A DNA stretch of 7,993 nt from Selenomonas sp. (GTDB taxonomy: Bacteria; Bacillota; Negativicutes; Selenomonadales; Selenomonadaceae). The position numbers were made by a program, and so were the translations under genes. Below, in pieces: positions 1 through 7,244 of this stretch (position 1 is the first letter of the stretch; every line of letters starts with the position of its first letter). The stretch is taken from positions 1 through 7,993 of the forward strand of contig DOYB01000062.1 in the NCBI GenBank assembly GCA_003518745.1, read 5' to 3'. The notes under the pieces are model-generated. The model made no database searches. It had not been told where the DNA came from and saw only the letters and a program-made list of their open reading frames with translations.

Positions 1-37
1 CTTCTATAAGCGGGAGAGGTTCAAAGACACCCTTCTG

Positions 38-55
38 AGTGAATCCCGGTTCACT
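38..55. promoter_or_regulatory. Inverted repeat, candidate repressor operator
   Basis: A perfect 6-bp dyad, AGTGAA and TTCACT, is separated by six bases (TCCCGG). It ends eight bases before the -35 box of the pump promoter. Size and placement suit a homodimeric repressor of the TetR type, which commonly controls RND pump operons, but no regulator gene is in view. The alternative is a weak terminator of an upstream gene, since the repeat is followed by TTGTTTG. The symmetry is seen directly; the role is inferred. Confidence 0.35.
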
Positions 56-63
56 TGTTTGCC

Positions 64-93
64 TTGCAAAGCACTGTACAATTGTGCTAAAAT
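64..93 (+). promoter_or_regulatory. Sigma-70/SigA-type promoter of the pump operon
   Basis: A -35 box TTGCAA (64-69; consensus TTGACA) and a -10 box TAAAAT (88-93; consensus TATAAT) are separated by 18 bases. The -10 is preceded by TGC (85-87), giving an extended -10 element. Transcription would start near position 100, leaving a 5' leader of about 60 bases before the adaptor gene. No better promoter was found between 94 and 161: TTGACT at 116-121 has no -10 at proper spacing. Confidence 0.6.
70..88. promoter_or_regulatory. Inverted repeat inside the promoter spacer
   Basis: AGCAC (70-74) and GTGCT (84-88) form a 5-bp dyad with a nine-base centre that includes the palindrome TGTACA (75-80). 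It fills the spacer between the -35 and -10 boxes, where a bound repressor would block RNA polymerase or a MerR-type activator could act. It differs in sequence from the dyad at 38-55. The short arms could be chance. Confidence 0.25.
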
Positions 94-147
94 CACCATT
101 GGAGTATTGTATATTTTGACTATTTGAAGCGGGATATACCGCATATG

Positions 148-155
148 AAGGAGGG
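148..155 (+). promoter_or_regulatory. Ribosome binding site of the adaptor gene
   Basis: AAGGAGGG lies six bases before the TTG at 162. This near-perfect anti-16S match fixes the TTG as the start. The ATG at 145-147 overlaps this site, lies in another frame and soon meets a stop. Confidence 0.8.
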
Positions 156-161
156 TATTAT

Positions 162-1376
162 TTGTTTACAGAGAAGAAAAAGGTCTGGGCTGTAGCTGCT
201 GCCCTGATGCTTGCCTCTACACCTCTGATTGGTGGATGCGGTGATGATCAGGCACAGCAGCAACAGCAGCAAGCGAAGACAGTCAAGGCTATGATGGCCT
301 TGAGGCAGGACACTCCGCTGACCTCAGAGTATGCCGGCCAGATTGTTGGCAAGGAAGAGGTCAAAGTACGGTCCAAAGTAAGCGGCAACGTGGTAGATAA
401 GTTAGTGTCAGGAGGCCAGTTCGTAGTTGAAGGACAGCCCCTGTTCCGCATCGACTCCCGCCAGTATGAATCAGCGGTGCTGCAGGCTCAGGCTACACTG
501 GCTCAGTCCGTAGCTACACTCAACAACGCCCAAACGGATCTCTATCGTTACCAGGAGCTTCTGCAGCACGATGCCATCGAAGAACAGAAGGTCGCGACCC
601 AGAAGGCTAATGTGGATGCCTATGAAGCCGCTGCTGCCGCGAATGCCGCTATTCTCAGAAAGGCTGAAGAGGATTTGGATGACACCATAATCTTCGCTCC
701 CATGACAGGACAGCTTTCCGTGGACGATGTGGCTATCGGTACCTTTGTGTCAGCGGGCAACACCACTTTGGTGACAATCGGCTCTTCAGACCCGGTTTAC
801 GCCCAGTTCAGCATTTCCGAAACGGAATACCTGAGATTCATGAACCTTCACAGCATGCAGCCTGAGAGCACCATGCATCCCATTTCAGTGTATATCACCC
901 TTTCCGACGGCACGAAATATCCCATTCCCGGGCGAATCGTAGAGACGGACCGCGCCCTTGCCGACAACACGGGGACACTCACTCTCAAGGCCATATTCGA
1001 TAATCCTGATGGCATACTGCTGCCCGGCATGTTTGCCAGAGTCACCCTTACAGGCGAAGTAATTCCCAATGCCATCCTGGTTCCCCAGCGAGCGGTACAG
1101 CAGCTCCTTGGAAAGTCCTTCGTCATGGTTGTAGGGCAGGACAATAAGTCTGAGGCCCGTACTGTCACACTTGGCGAAAAAATTGGAAGCTATTATATTG
1201 TCAAGGATGGCATTTCTGCCAATGACGTGGTTGTCGTAGAGGGCCTCACCAATCTGCGTGAGGGCATGCCCTTGAACGTAAACATGGTAACTGCTGAGGA
1301 AATGGGCTTCTCACTCAAGACTGATACGACACCCTTCGTAGACAGCAAGCCCAAATCGGATGCTTCCAAAAAGTAA
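162..1376 (+). CDS. acrA: RND efflux pump periplasmic adaptor (AcrA/MexA family lipoprotein)
   Basis: This 404-residue membrane fusion protein would bridge the inner-membrane pump encoded next and an outer-membrane channel. The start is TTG, fixed by the site at 148-155. The N-terminus has a KKK n-region (5-7), a hydrophobic segment (8-24) and a lipobox I-G-G-C with the lipidated Cys at 26, so it is probably a lipoprotein anchored in the inner membrane. A Gln-rich stretch (30-37) follows. Order of domains: first half-lipoyl motif around 68-78 (VRSKVSGNV), alpha-helical hairpin about 101-172, second half-lipoyl motif around 178-186 (FAPMTGQL), beta-barrel about 205-295, membrane-proximal domain about 300-375, then a Lys/Asp-rich tail. 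At the hairpin tip, R129 and L133 match the channel-docking Arg and Leu of E. coli AcrA, but Glu140 stands where AcrA has Ser139 (alignment by eye). Length is normal for the family. The symbol is family-level only; substrate is unknown. Confidence 0.93.
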   Translation: MFTEKKKVWAVAAALMLASTPLIGGCGDDQAQQQQQQAKTVKAMMALRQDTPLTSEYAGQIVGKEEVKVRSKVSGNVVDKLVSGGQFVVEGQPLFRIDSRQYESAVLQAQATLAQSVATLNNAQTDLYRYQELLQHDAIEEQKVATQKANVDAYEAAAAANAAILRKAEEDLDDTIIFAPMTGQLSVDDVAIGTFVSAGNTTLVTIGSSDPVYAQFSISETEYLRFMNLHSMQPESTMHPISVYITLSDGTKYPIPGRIVETDRALADNTGTLTLKAIFDNPDGILLPGMFARVTLTGEVIPNAILVPQRAVQQLLGKSFVMVVGQDNKSEARTVTLGEKIGSYYIVKDGISANDVVVVEGLTNLREGMPLNVNMVTAEEMGFSLKTDTTPFVDSKPKSDASKK

Positions 1377-1381
1377 GGGGG
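1375..1381 (+). promoter_or_regulatory. Ribosome binding site of the pump gene, overlapping the adaptor stop
   Basis: AAGGGGG overlaps the TAA stop (1374-1376) of the adaptor gene and lies seven bases before the TTG at 1389. The overlap suggests translational coupling of the two genes. Confidence 0.6.
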
Positions 1382-1388
1382 CGTTTAC

Positions 1389-4300
1389 TTGTCGAAGTTT
1401 TTTATCCATCGACCAATTTTTGCCATCGTCATATCCCTTATAATCGTTCTGGTGGGCATCCTGGCCGGTGTGCAGCTGCCGATAGCCCAATATCCTCAGA
1501 TTTCACCTCCGACTATATCCGTCGCTACCAACTACACGGGTGCTAACGCGGATGTTGTCAATGAGACGGTGGCGCAGGTTATAGAGCAGCAGGTCAACGG
1601 CACCCAGGGCATGGATTACATGAGCTCCAACTCTGACGATACGGGGCGCTATGGCTTGAGCGTTGTCTTTGAAGTCGGTACCGACGGCGATATGGACTCC
1701 GTTAAGGTGCAGAACAACGTGGCAATAGCCAATGCCAGTCTGCCTGCCGATGTCCAGACTGTCGGTGTCACAACGCGCAAGGCCTCCAACGATATGGCCC
1801 TCATGGTCTCCCTGTACTCTCCGGACGGAACCTATGACAGGGCCTATATGAAGAACTACGCCGACATCTACCTGATGGACGCCATCAAGCGCGTAAGCGG
1901 CGTAGGCGATGTTCAGATTTTCGGTTCAGACTATGCCATGCGTATCTGGCTTAACCCCGATAAGCTGGCAGAATTCAACCTCACCATTGCCGATGTAACC
2001 GATGCCCTGAAGGAACAAAACATTCAGGCGCCTGCCGGAACCATAGGCGCGATGCCTTTGAACAACGGACAGGAAAAGCAGTATACAGGCAAGGTACAGG
2101 GCCGTCTGGTAACCCCTGAGGAATTCGGGAATATCGTCCTGAAATCCGATCCGGTGGGTGCCTTCGTACGGCTCAAGGACGTAGCCCGTATTGAAAAGGG
2201 ACAGCGGGCCAACAACATTGTCGCAAAGTTCAACACCTACCCGGCTGTGGGCTTTGGTATCATGCTTACCAGCGATGCCAATGCCATGGATACGGTTTCA
2301 GAGGTACAGTCTATTCTGGATGAAGCGGAAAAAGATTTGCCTCCGGGACTTAAATACAGTCAGATTTTTGACAGTACTGATTACATCAGAGCCTCCATTC
2401 ATGAGGTTGTAGAAACCTTCGCGGAAGCTCTTCTGTTGGTTATGCTGGTTATCTTCGTATTTCTCCAGAGCTGGCGCGCCACACTGATACCCTTGCTGGC
2501 TGTGCCGGTTTCGCTGATTGGAACCTTCGCCGCCTTCGTGGTGCTTGGTTTCTCCATCAACACCCTCACCCTCTTCGCCATGGTGCTGGCAATCGGCCTG
2601 GTGGTGGATGATGCCATCGTGGTTATAGAAAATGTCGAGCACCATATGGAGAGCGGCCTTACCCCCATAGACGCAACTGAAAGGGCCATGGACGAGGTTC
2701 AGGGGCCGGTTGTCGCGATAGCCTTCGTGCTGGCAGCCGTGTTCGTGCCGGTGGCGTTCCTTGGCGGTATGATGGGCGTGCTCTATAGGCAGTTCGCTCT
2801 CACCATTGCCGTATCCATGGGACTTTCGGCCTTTGTGGCACTGACCCTTACGCCGGCGCTCTGCGCCATGATACTCAGGCCCAAAGATCCCAACGCGAAG
2901 CTGACGGGAATCCTGGACAGGTTCTTTACTGCCTTCAACAACTGGTTCGACCGTACCAAATCAGGTTATATGCACATAGTTGCCAAGAGCATAGGACAGT
3001 CGAAGCTCGCGATTGTCTTCATGCTCATCGTCTGCGGGCTGACAGCCCTTATCTACCAAAAGCTGCCCTCCACCTTCGTACCTGAGGAGGATCAGGGTTA
3101 CCTTATGACATCGGTTTCACTTCCCGAGGGCACCTCAATGAATCACACGGTGGAAACCATAGACCGCATTTCTGAAGTGGTTCGTGAGCAGGTTCCGGGA
3201 TTGAAGAGCGTTATGTCCGTCACCGGCTTCGATATCCTTTCCTTCGGTTCCAAGCCGAACGCAGGGCTTATCGTCCTGGGCATGGAGTCCTGGGACAAGA
3301 GAGCCCCCGAGGAATCCGTCGGGGCCACCGTGGGCAAAATGTTCGGCATAGGAGCAAAGGTCGCTCCCGAGGCCACGGTCATCGCGTTCAACCCCCCTGC
3401 CCTGCCGGGTCTGGGTTCCGTTGGCGGTTGGAGCCTGCAACTGCAGGATATGTCGGGCCACACTGATGAAGAGCTTTACGAAATCACCAACCGCATAGTG
3501 GCAGAGGCAAACCAGCGTCCCGAGATGCAGGGCGTTCGTACCAACTATAGTATGACCTCTCCCACCTACGAATACGATGTGGACAGAGAAAAGGTAAAAA
3601 CCCTTGGCATCAAGCTGTCAGACGTGTTCGCGGCCCTTCAGGTCAACTTCGGCGGAATGCAGGTGAACGATTTCAACCAGTTTGGCCGCACCTACAAAGT
3701 AATGCTGCAGTCTGATGTGCTCTACCGCAGCGAGGTTGACTCCGCGAAGTTCGTATACGTAAAGGGTTCAGACGATCAGATGGTGCCACTTGATACCCTT
3801 ATCAAGCCAAGACTCAGCACCGGACCAACCCAGATTTCCCGATTCAACGCGGCAAGAGCCGTCACAATCCAGGGTAACGCGGGCAATGGCTACAGCTCCG
3901 GTCAGGCAATGGCCGCGATTGAGGAAATCGTCCGCAAAGAGGCTCCCACCGGCTTCCATATCGAGTGGTCGGGACAGAGCCGTGAAGAGAAGAAGGCCTC
4001 AAGCTCCACAGGCAAGGTGCTGGCACTGGCGCTGGTATTCGTCTTCCTCTGCCTGGCAGCTCTTTATGAGAGCTGGAGCGTGCCCTATGCGGTACTGCTG
4101 ACGGTTCCCACGGGAATATTTGGAGCGCTTGTCTCTGAGTACGGCCTTGGAATGCTGGAGGCTATGGCTTTCGGGCATACCAATTCGGGACTTCAGGACA
4201 GCGTCTACATGCAGATCGGTATCATCATGATAATCGGTCTTGCGGCTAAAAACGCGATCCTGATAGTGGAATTCGCAAAGGTCCGTGTAGATAAGGGCAT

Positions 4301-4583
4301 GGAGCCTGTCAAGGCAGCTATCCAGGCGGCAGGACTCAGGCTCAGGCCTATTCTCATGACCTCCTTTGCCTTCATCATCGGCTGTCTCCCCCTTGCCATT
4401 GCCACAGGAGCAGGCTCCGCGGCTCGAAATGGCATGGGTGTGGCTGTGGTTGGCGGTATGCTCTTTGCCACCGCCATGGGAATCTTCCTGATTCCCGTGT
4501 TCTTCGTAATCACCCAGTATATTGCCTCCAAGCTTGGCGGTATCAAGCAGGAGCGCAAGAAGTCCCCAATAGATTATATGTAA
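1389..4583 (+). CDS. acrB: RND multidrug efflux transporter, inner-membrane pump (AcrB/HAE1 family)
   Basis: This 1064-residue proton-driven antiporter is the trimeric engine of the tripartite pump. The TTG start is supported by the N-terminus SKFFIHRPIFA, which matches the start of AcrB. TM1 is about 10-29, porter domain about 40-330, TM2-6 about 341-497, TM7 about 540-557, second porter half about 560-870, and TM8-12 about 875-1045. The proton relay is complete: D407 and D408 in TM4 (same numbers as AcrB), K954, R984 and T991 (AcrB K940, R971, T978), so it should be active. The shift from 940 to 954 reflects extra residues in the TM9-TM10 periplasmic loop (about 917-937). Of the six pocket phenylalanines of AcrB, only F178 and F614 appear kept; the other four positions read A137, M609, I616 and V629 (alignment by eye), so the substrate range probably differs. 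It follows the adaptor by 12 bases, in one operon. Symbol is family-level. Confidence 0.95.
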   Translation: MSKFFIHRPIFAIVISLIIVLVGILAGVQLPIAQYPQISPPTISVATNYTGANADVVNETVAQVIEQQVNGTQGMDYMSSNSDDTGRYGLSVVFEVGTDGDMDSVKVQNNVAIANASLPADVQTVGVTTRKASNDMALMVSLYSPDGTYDRAYMKNYADIYLMDAIKRVSGVGDVQIFGSDYAMRIWLNPDKLAEFNLTIADVTDALKEQNIQAPAGTIGAMPLNNGQEKQYTGKVQGRLVTPEEFGNIVLKSDPVGAFVRLKDVARIEKGQRANNIVAKFNTYPAVGFGIMLTSDANAMDTVSEVQSILDEAEKDLPPGLKYSQIFDSTDYIRASIHEVVETFAEALLLVMLVIFVFLQSWRATLIPLLAVPVSLIGTFAAFVVLGFSINTLTLFAMVLAIGLVVDDAIVVIENVEHHMESGLTPIDATERAMDEVQGPVVAIAFVLAAVFVPVAFLGGMMGVLYRQFALTIAVSMGLSAFVALTLTPALCAMILRPKDPNAKLTGILDRFFTAFNNWFDRTKSGYMHIVAKSIGQSKLAIVFMLIVCGLTALIYQKLPSTFVPEEDQGYLMTSVSLPEGTSMNHTVETIDRISEVVREQVPGLKSVMSVTGFDILSFGSKPNAGLIVLGMESWDKRAPEESVGATVGKMFGIGAKVAPEATVIAFNPPALPGLGSVGGWSLQLQDMSGHTDEELYEITNRIVAEANQRPEMQGVRTNYSMTSPTYEYDVDREKVKTLGIKLSDVFAALQVNFGGMQVNDFNQFGRTYKVMLQSDVLYRSEVDSAKFVYVKGSDDQMVPLDTLIKPRLSTGPTQISRFNAARAVTIQGNAGNGYSSGQAMAAIEEIVRKEAPTGFHIEWSGQSREEKKASSSTGKVLALALVFVFLCLAALYESWSVPYAVLLTVPTGIFGALVSEYGLGMLEAMAFGHTNSGLQDSVYMQIGIIMIIGLAAKNAILIVEFAKVRVDKGMEPVKAAIQAAGLRLRPILMTSFAFIIGCLPLAIATGAGSAARNGMGVAVVGGMLFATAMGIFLIPVFFVITQYIASKLGGIKQERKKSPIDYM

Positions 4584-4655
4584 TCGCTCATTCCCTGCAA
4601 GGAGCCTGTGCCGGAGTATCCACGTACATGGAAGCCATGGGAAGGGAATATGGCC

Positions 4656-4691
4656 TCTCCCCGTCTGCGTCTGCAGTCGGGGAGAAGTTTT
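4656..4691 (+). terminator. GC-rich hairpin before leuS, weak terminator or attenuator
   Basis: Bases 4656-4663 pair with 4678-4685, then after one T-T mismatch CTGC (4665-4668) pairs with GCAG (4673-4676) around the loop GTCT: twelve pairs in all. The 3' side reads AGTTTT (4686-4691), only four consecutive T, so termination would be partial at best. Its place just upstream of the leuS ribosome binding site fits leaky termination of the pump transcript, attenuation of leuS, or simply a stabilising 5' stem. The stem is seen directly; the function is inferred. Confidence 0.4.
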
Positions 4692-4696
4692 GAAAC

Positions 4697-4702
4697 AGGA
4701 GG
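4697..4702 (+). promoter_or_regulatory. Ribosome binding site of leuS
   Basis: AGGAGG lies seven bases before the ATG at 4710. It settles the start: an in-frame GTG at 4608 would add 34 residues that fit no part of the LeuRS family, and its AAGGAG (4599-4604) is only three bases away. Confidence 0.8.
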
Positions 4703-4709
4703 AATTAGC

Positions 4710-7184
4710 ATGGAAAGATATTCACCCCAGGAAATAGAAAAGAAGTGGCAGGAAAAATGGGAAAAGGATGACGTTTACCGCACGGAAATGGACCCTGCAA
4801 GAGAAAAGTACTATGTGCTTGAAATGTTCCCCTACCCCTCGGGAAAGCTCCACATGGGACATGTCAGGAACTATTCCATCGGTGATGTGCTGGCTCGTTA
4901 CAAGACCATGGAGGGCTACAACGTCCTGCATCCCATGGGCTTCGATGCCTTCGGCATGCCCGCCGAAAACGCTGCCATTGAGCATGGCGTAAAGCCCGCC
5001 GCATGGACCTATGACAACATAGAGAACATGAAGCGCCAGCAGCGCGAGATGGGGCTGTCCTATGACTGGGACAGAGAAGTTGAAACCTGCCGTGAGGACT
5101 ATTACCGCTGGACCCAGTGGCTGTTCCAGCTTTTCTACAAGAAAGGACTGGCCTACAAAAAGGAGGCCGCTGTCAACTGGTGCGATACCTGCGGCACGGT
5201 TCTGGCCAACGAGCAGGTCATTGATGGCAAATGCTGGCGCTGTGATTCGGAGGTAGGCAAGAAGAAACTTTCCCAGTGGTTCCTGAAAATCACGGACTAT
5301 GCCGATACCCTGCTTGCTGACTTGGAGAAGCTTCCGGGCTGGCCCGAGCGTGTCAAAATCATGCAGGAGAACTGGATTGGCCGCAGCGAGGGACTTGAGT
5401 TCAATTTTGAAGTGCCCGCTCTCGGAGAGAAGATATCCGTTTACACCACCCGTCCGGACACCTCCTTCGGTGTTACCTTCATGGCTCTGGCCGCGGAGCA
5501 TCCCTTAGTGGATAAAATCTGTGAAAACAACCCAAAGGCCGAAGAAATCCGTGCTTTCTGCCAGAAGGCACGCAGCCAGTCCGACATAGAGCGCACCTCC
5601 AGCGAATCGGAGAAGGAAGGCATTTTCACCGGGCTTTACTGTGTAAATCCCTTCAACGGCAACCAGGTGCAGATTTGGGTCACCAACTATGTGCTCGCGG
5701 AGTACGGCACAGGCGCGGTAATGGGTGTTCCCACAGAGGATCAGCGTGACTGGATGTTCGCCACCAAATATGGTATCGACAAGATTCTCACCATCCAGCC
5801 CAAGGATGGCGAGCTGAAGCTGGAGGATATGACGGAAGCCTATGTTGAAAAGGACGGTGTTCTCATCAATTCAGGCAAGTTCGACGGCATGGAGATGCAT
5901 GCCGCCATGAAGGCCATCATCGATGAGGCTGAAGCCCAGGGCTTTGGCACCCGTAAGGTAAACTACCGCCTCCGTGACTGGCTCATTTCCCGTCAGCGCT
6001 ACTGGGGCGCTCCCATTCCTGTTATCCACTGTGACAAATGCGGTGAGGTCCTGGTTCCCGAAAATGAGCTCCCCGTGCGCCTGCCTGAGGATGTGGAGTT
6101 CAAACAGGGTACCCTCTCTCCCCTCGCCACCAGCAAGTCCTTCGTGGAATGCAAATGTCCCAAGTGCGGCGGTCCTGCCCACAGGGAAACAGATACCATG
6201 GACACCTTCATCTGCTCATCCTGGTACTACCTCCGCTATATGGATCCCCACAATGAAAACAAGCCCTTCGACAAGGACAAGGCAAACTACTGGGGGCCTG
6301 TGGACCAGTACATCGGCGGCATTGAACACGCTATCCTCCATCTTCTCTACTCCCGCTTCTTTACGAAGGTGCTGAAGGATGAGGGACTGACAGACTACGA
6401 TGAACCCTTCACCAACCTGCTCACCCAGGGCATGGTCATCAAGGATGGCTCAAAGATGTCCAAGTCAAAGGGAAATGTGGTATCGCCGGAGGAAATCATA
6501 GCAAAATACGGCGCTGACACAGCCCGTCTCTTCATTCTCTTCGCGGCGCCCGTAGAGCGTGACCTTGACTGGAGCGATCAGGGAGTCGAAGGCGCATACC
6601 GCTTCCTGAACCGTGTATGGCGTATTCTGGGACAATTCGAGGATGCCATAAAATCCGGAAAAACAGGATATGACCCAAAGGCTCTTACCAAGGAGGAACA
6701 GGAGCTTCGCAGAGTCCTCCACACCACCATCAAGAAGGTTACGGAGGATGTGGGCGAGCGCTTCATGTTCAACACGGCCGTAAGCTCCCTTATGGAGCTG
6801 GTGAACGCCATGCACGTCTTCCAGGACAAGGAGCTTACCCCGGGGCTGGCAAGAGAAACAGCGGAAAGCCTCTTGAAAATGCTGGCGCCCTTCGTGCCCC
6901 ACATCGCGGAGGAGCTTTGGAGCCGTCTCTTTGGCAATGGCAGCGTCCATAAACAGAAGTGGCCGAGCTTCGACCCCTCAGCCATTGTCCGGAACGAAGT
7001 AGAAATCGTACTTCAGATAAACGGCAAGGTCAGGGACAAGGTCACTATTTCGGCAGACCTTGACAAGGCCGGAATGGAAAAGGCCGCCATGGAGCTTCCC
7101 CGCGCGAAGGAACTCACAGAGGGCAAAACCATCGTCAAAGTTATCTGCGTTCCCAAGAAGCTCGTTAATATCGTTGTGAAGTAA
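4710..7184 (+). CDS. leuS: Leucyl-tRNA synthetase (LeuRS)
   Basis: This cytoplasmic class I synthetase joins leucine to tRNA-Leu using ATP. It has 824 residues, full length for bacterial LeuRS, and begins MERYSPQEIEKKWQ as the family does. The HIGH signature is H48-M-G-H51, in the context PYPSGKLHMGHVRN. The KMSKS loop is K582-S586. A zinc module is formed by C158, C161, C175 and C178; a second set, C441, C444, C483 and C486, looks like another zinc knuckle and is found in only some bacterial lineages. The CP1 editing domain (about 225-420) keeps the Thr-rich motif T246-T247-R-P-D-T251 and D344 in the DQRD segment, equivalent to the editing aspartate of the E. coli enzyme, so proofreading of misacylated tRNA should work. 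The anticodon-binding helical domain (about 660-750) and small C-terminal domain (about 763-824) are both present. It lies 126 bases after the pump gene and ends at a strong terminator. Confidence 0.98.
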   Translation: MERYSPQEIEKKWQEKWEKDDVYRTEMDPAREKYYVLEMFPYPSGKLHMGHVRNYSIGDVLARYKTMEGYNVLHPMGFDAFGMPAENAAIEHGVKPAAWTYDNIENMKRQQREMGLSYDWDREVETCREDYYRWTQWLFQLFYKKGLAYKKEAAVNWCDTCGTVLANEQVIDGKCWRCDSEVGKKKLSQWFLKITDYADTLLADLEKLPGWPERVKIMQENWIGRSEGLEFNFEVPALGEKISVYTTRPDTSFGVTFMALAAEHPLVDKICENNPKAEEIRAFCQKARSQSDIERTSSESEKEGIFTGLYCVNPFNGNQVQIWVTNYVLAEYGTGAVMGVPTEDQRDWMFATKYGIDKILTIQPKDGELKLEDMTEAYVEKDGVLINSGKFDGMEMHAAMKAIIDEAEAQGFGTRKVNYRLRDWLISRQRYWGAPIPVIHCDKCGEVLVPENELPVRLPEDVEFKQGTLSPLATSKSFVECKCPKCGGPAHRETDTMDTFICSSWYYLRYMDPHNENKPFDKDKANYWGPVDQYIGGIEHAILHLLYSRFFTKVLKDEGLTDYDEPFTNLLTQGMVIKDGSKMSKSKGNVVSPEEIIAKYGADTARLFILFAAPVERDLDWSDQGVEGAYRFLNRVWRILGQFEDAIKSGKTGYDPKALTKEEQELRRVLHTTIKKVTEDVGERFMFNTAVSSLMELVNAMHVFQDKELTPGLARETAESLLKMLAPFVPHIAEELWSRLFGNGSVHKQKWPSFDPSAIVRNEVEIVLQINGKVRDKVTISADLDKAGMEKAAMELPRAKELTEGKTIVKVICVPKKLVNIVVK

Positions 7185-7196
7185 ATCCTATAGTTA

Positions 7197-7244
7197 AAAA
7201 CAAGGGCAGATGAAAATCTTTCGATTTTCATCTGCCCTTGTTTT
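7197..7244. terminator. Bidirectional intrinsic terminator between leuS and the convergent gene
   Basis: A perfect 22-bp stem (7197-7218 with 7223-7244) closes a TTTC loop. The plus strand ends in TTGTTTTATT. The minus strand ends in TTGTTTTTAA. It starts 12 bases after the leuS stop and lies about 100 bases beyond the stop of the minus-strand gene, so it can end transcripts from both sides. Confidence 0.92.

Larger units (their letters stand above)
4584..4709 (+). other. Structured intergenic leader between the pump gene and leuS
   Basis: This 126-base gap holds several possible RNA stems. ATTCCCT (4590-4596) pairs perfectly with AGGGAAT (4643-4649) and would enclose a small hairpin CATGG-AAG-CCATG (4627-4639). 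An alternative pairing, GCCAT (4634-4638) with ATGGC (4650-4654), would break the small hairpin. The strong hairpin at 4656-4685 follows. leuS in Firmicutes is often under T-box control, but I find no AGGGTGGNACCGCG core and the region is short for one. No convincing promoter is seen here, so leuS may be read through from the pump operon or from a promoter inside the pump gene. Confidence 0.35.

Noticed and set aside
2..127. Open plus-strand frame at the left edge, possible 3' end of an upstream gene
   Set aside because: It is open for 41 codons to a TGA at 125-127 but runs straight through the promoter and both dyads, and its residues resemble nothing I know. Chance opening is likely; the other two plus frames stop at 9 and 38.
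129..142. GCGG-GATATA-CCGC mini-palindrome before the adaptor ribosome binding site
   Set aside because: Arms are only four bases; too short to claim as an operator or RNA switch.
145..195. Short ORF from the ATG at 145
   Set aside because: It overlaps the adaptor ribosome binding site, is in a different frame from the adaptor, and has no ribosome binding site of its own.
4608..4709. N-terminal extension of leuS from an in-frame GTG at 4608
   Set aside because: The added 34 residues do not resemble LeuRS and run through the hairpin. AAGGAG is only three bases from that GTG, while the ATG at 4710 has AGGAGG at seven bases and the expected family N-terminus.
4584..4709. T-box riboswitch upstream of leuS
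   Set aside because: No T-box core (AGGGTGGNACCGCG) is present, and the region is too short for stem I plus antiterminator. The TGGC at 4651-4654 would not match a tRNA-Leu 3' end with discriminator A.
4722..5501. Antisense open frame of 259 codons within leuS
   Set aside because: It lies wholly opposite conserved LeuRS coding sequence, has no ribosome binding site that I can see and no recognisable domain. It is a shadow of leuS codon bias. The same holds for the 161-codon frame at 6465-6950.
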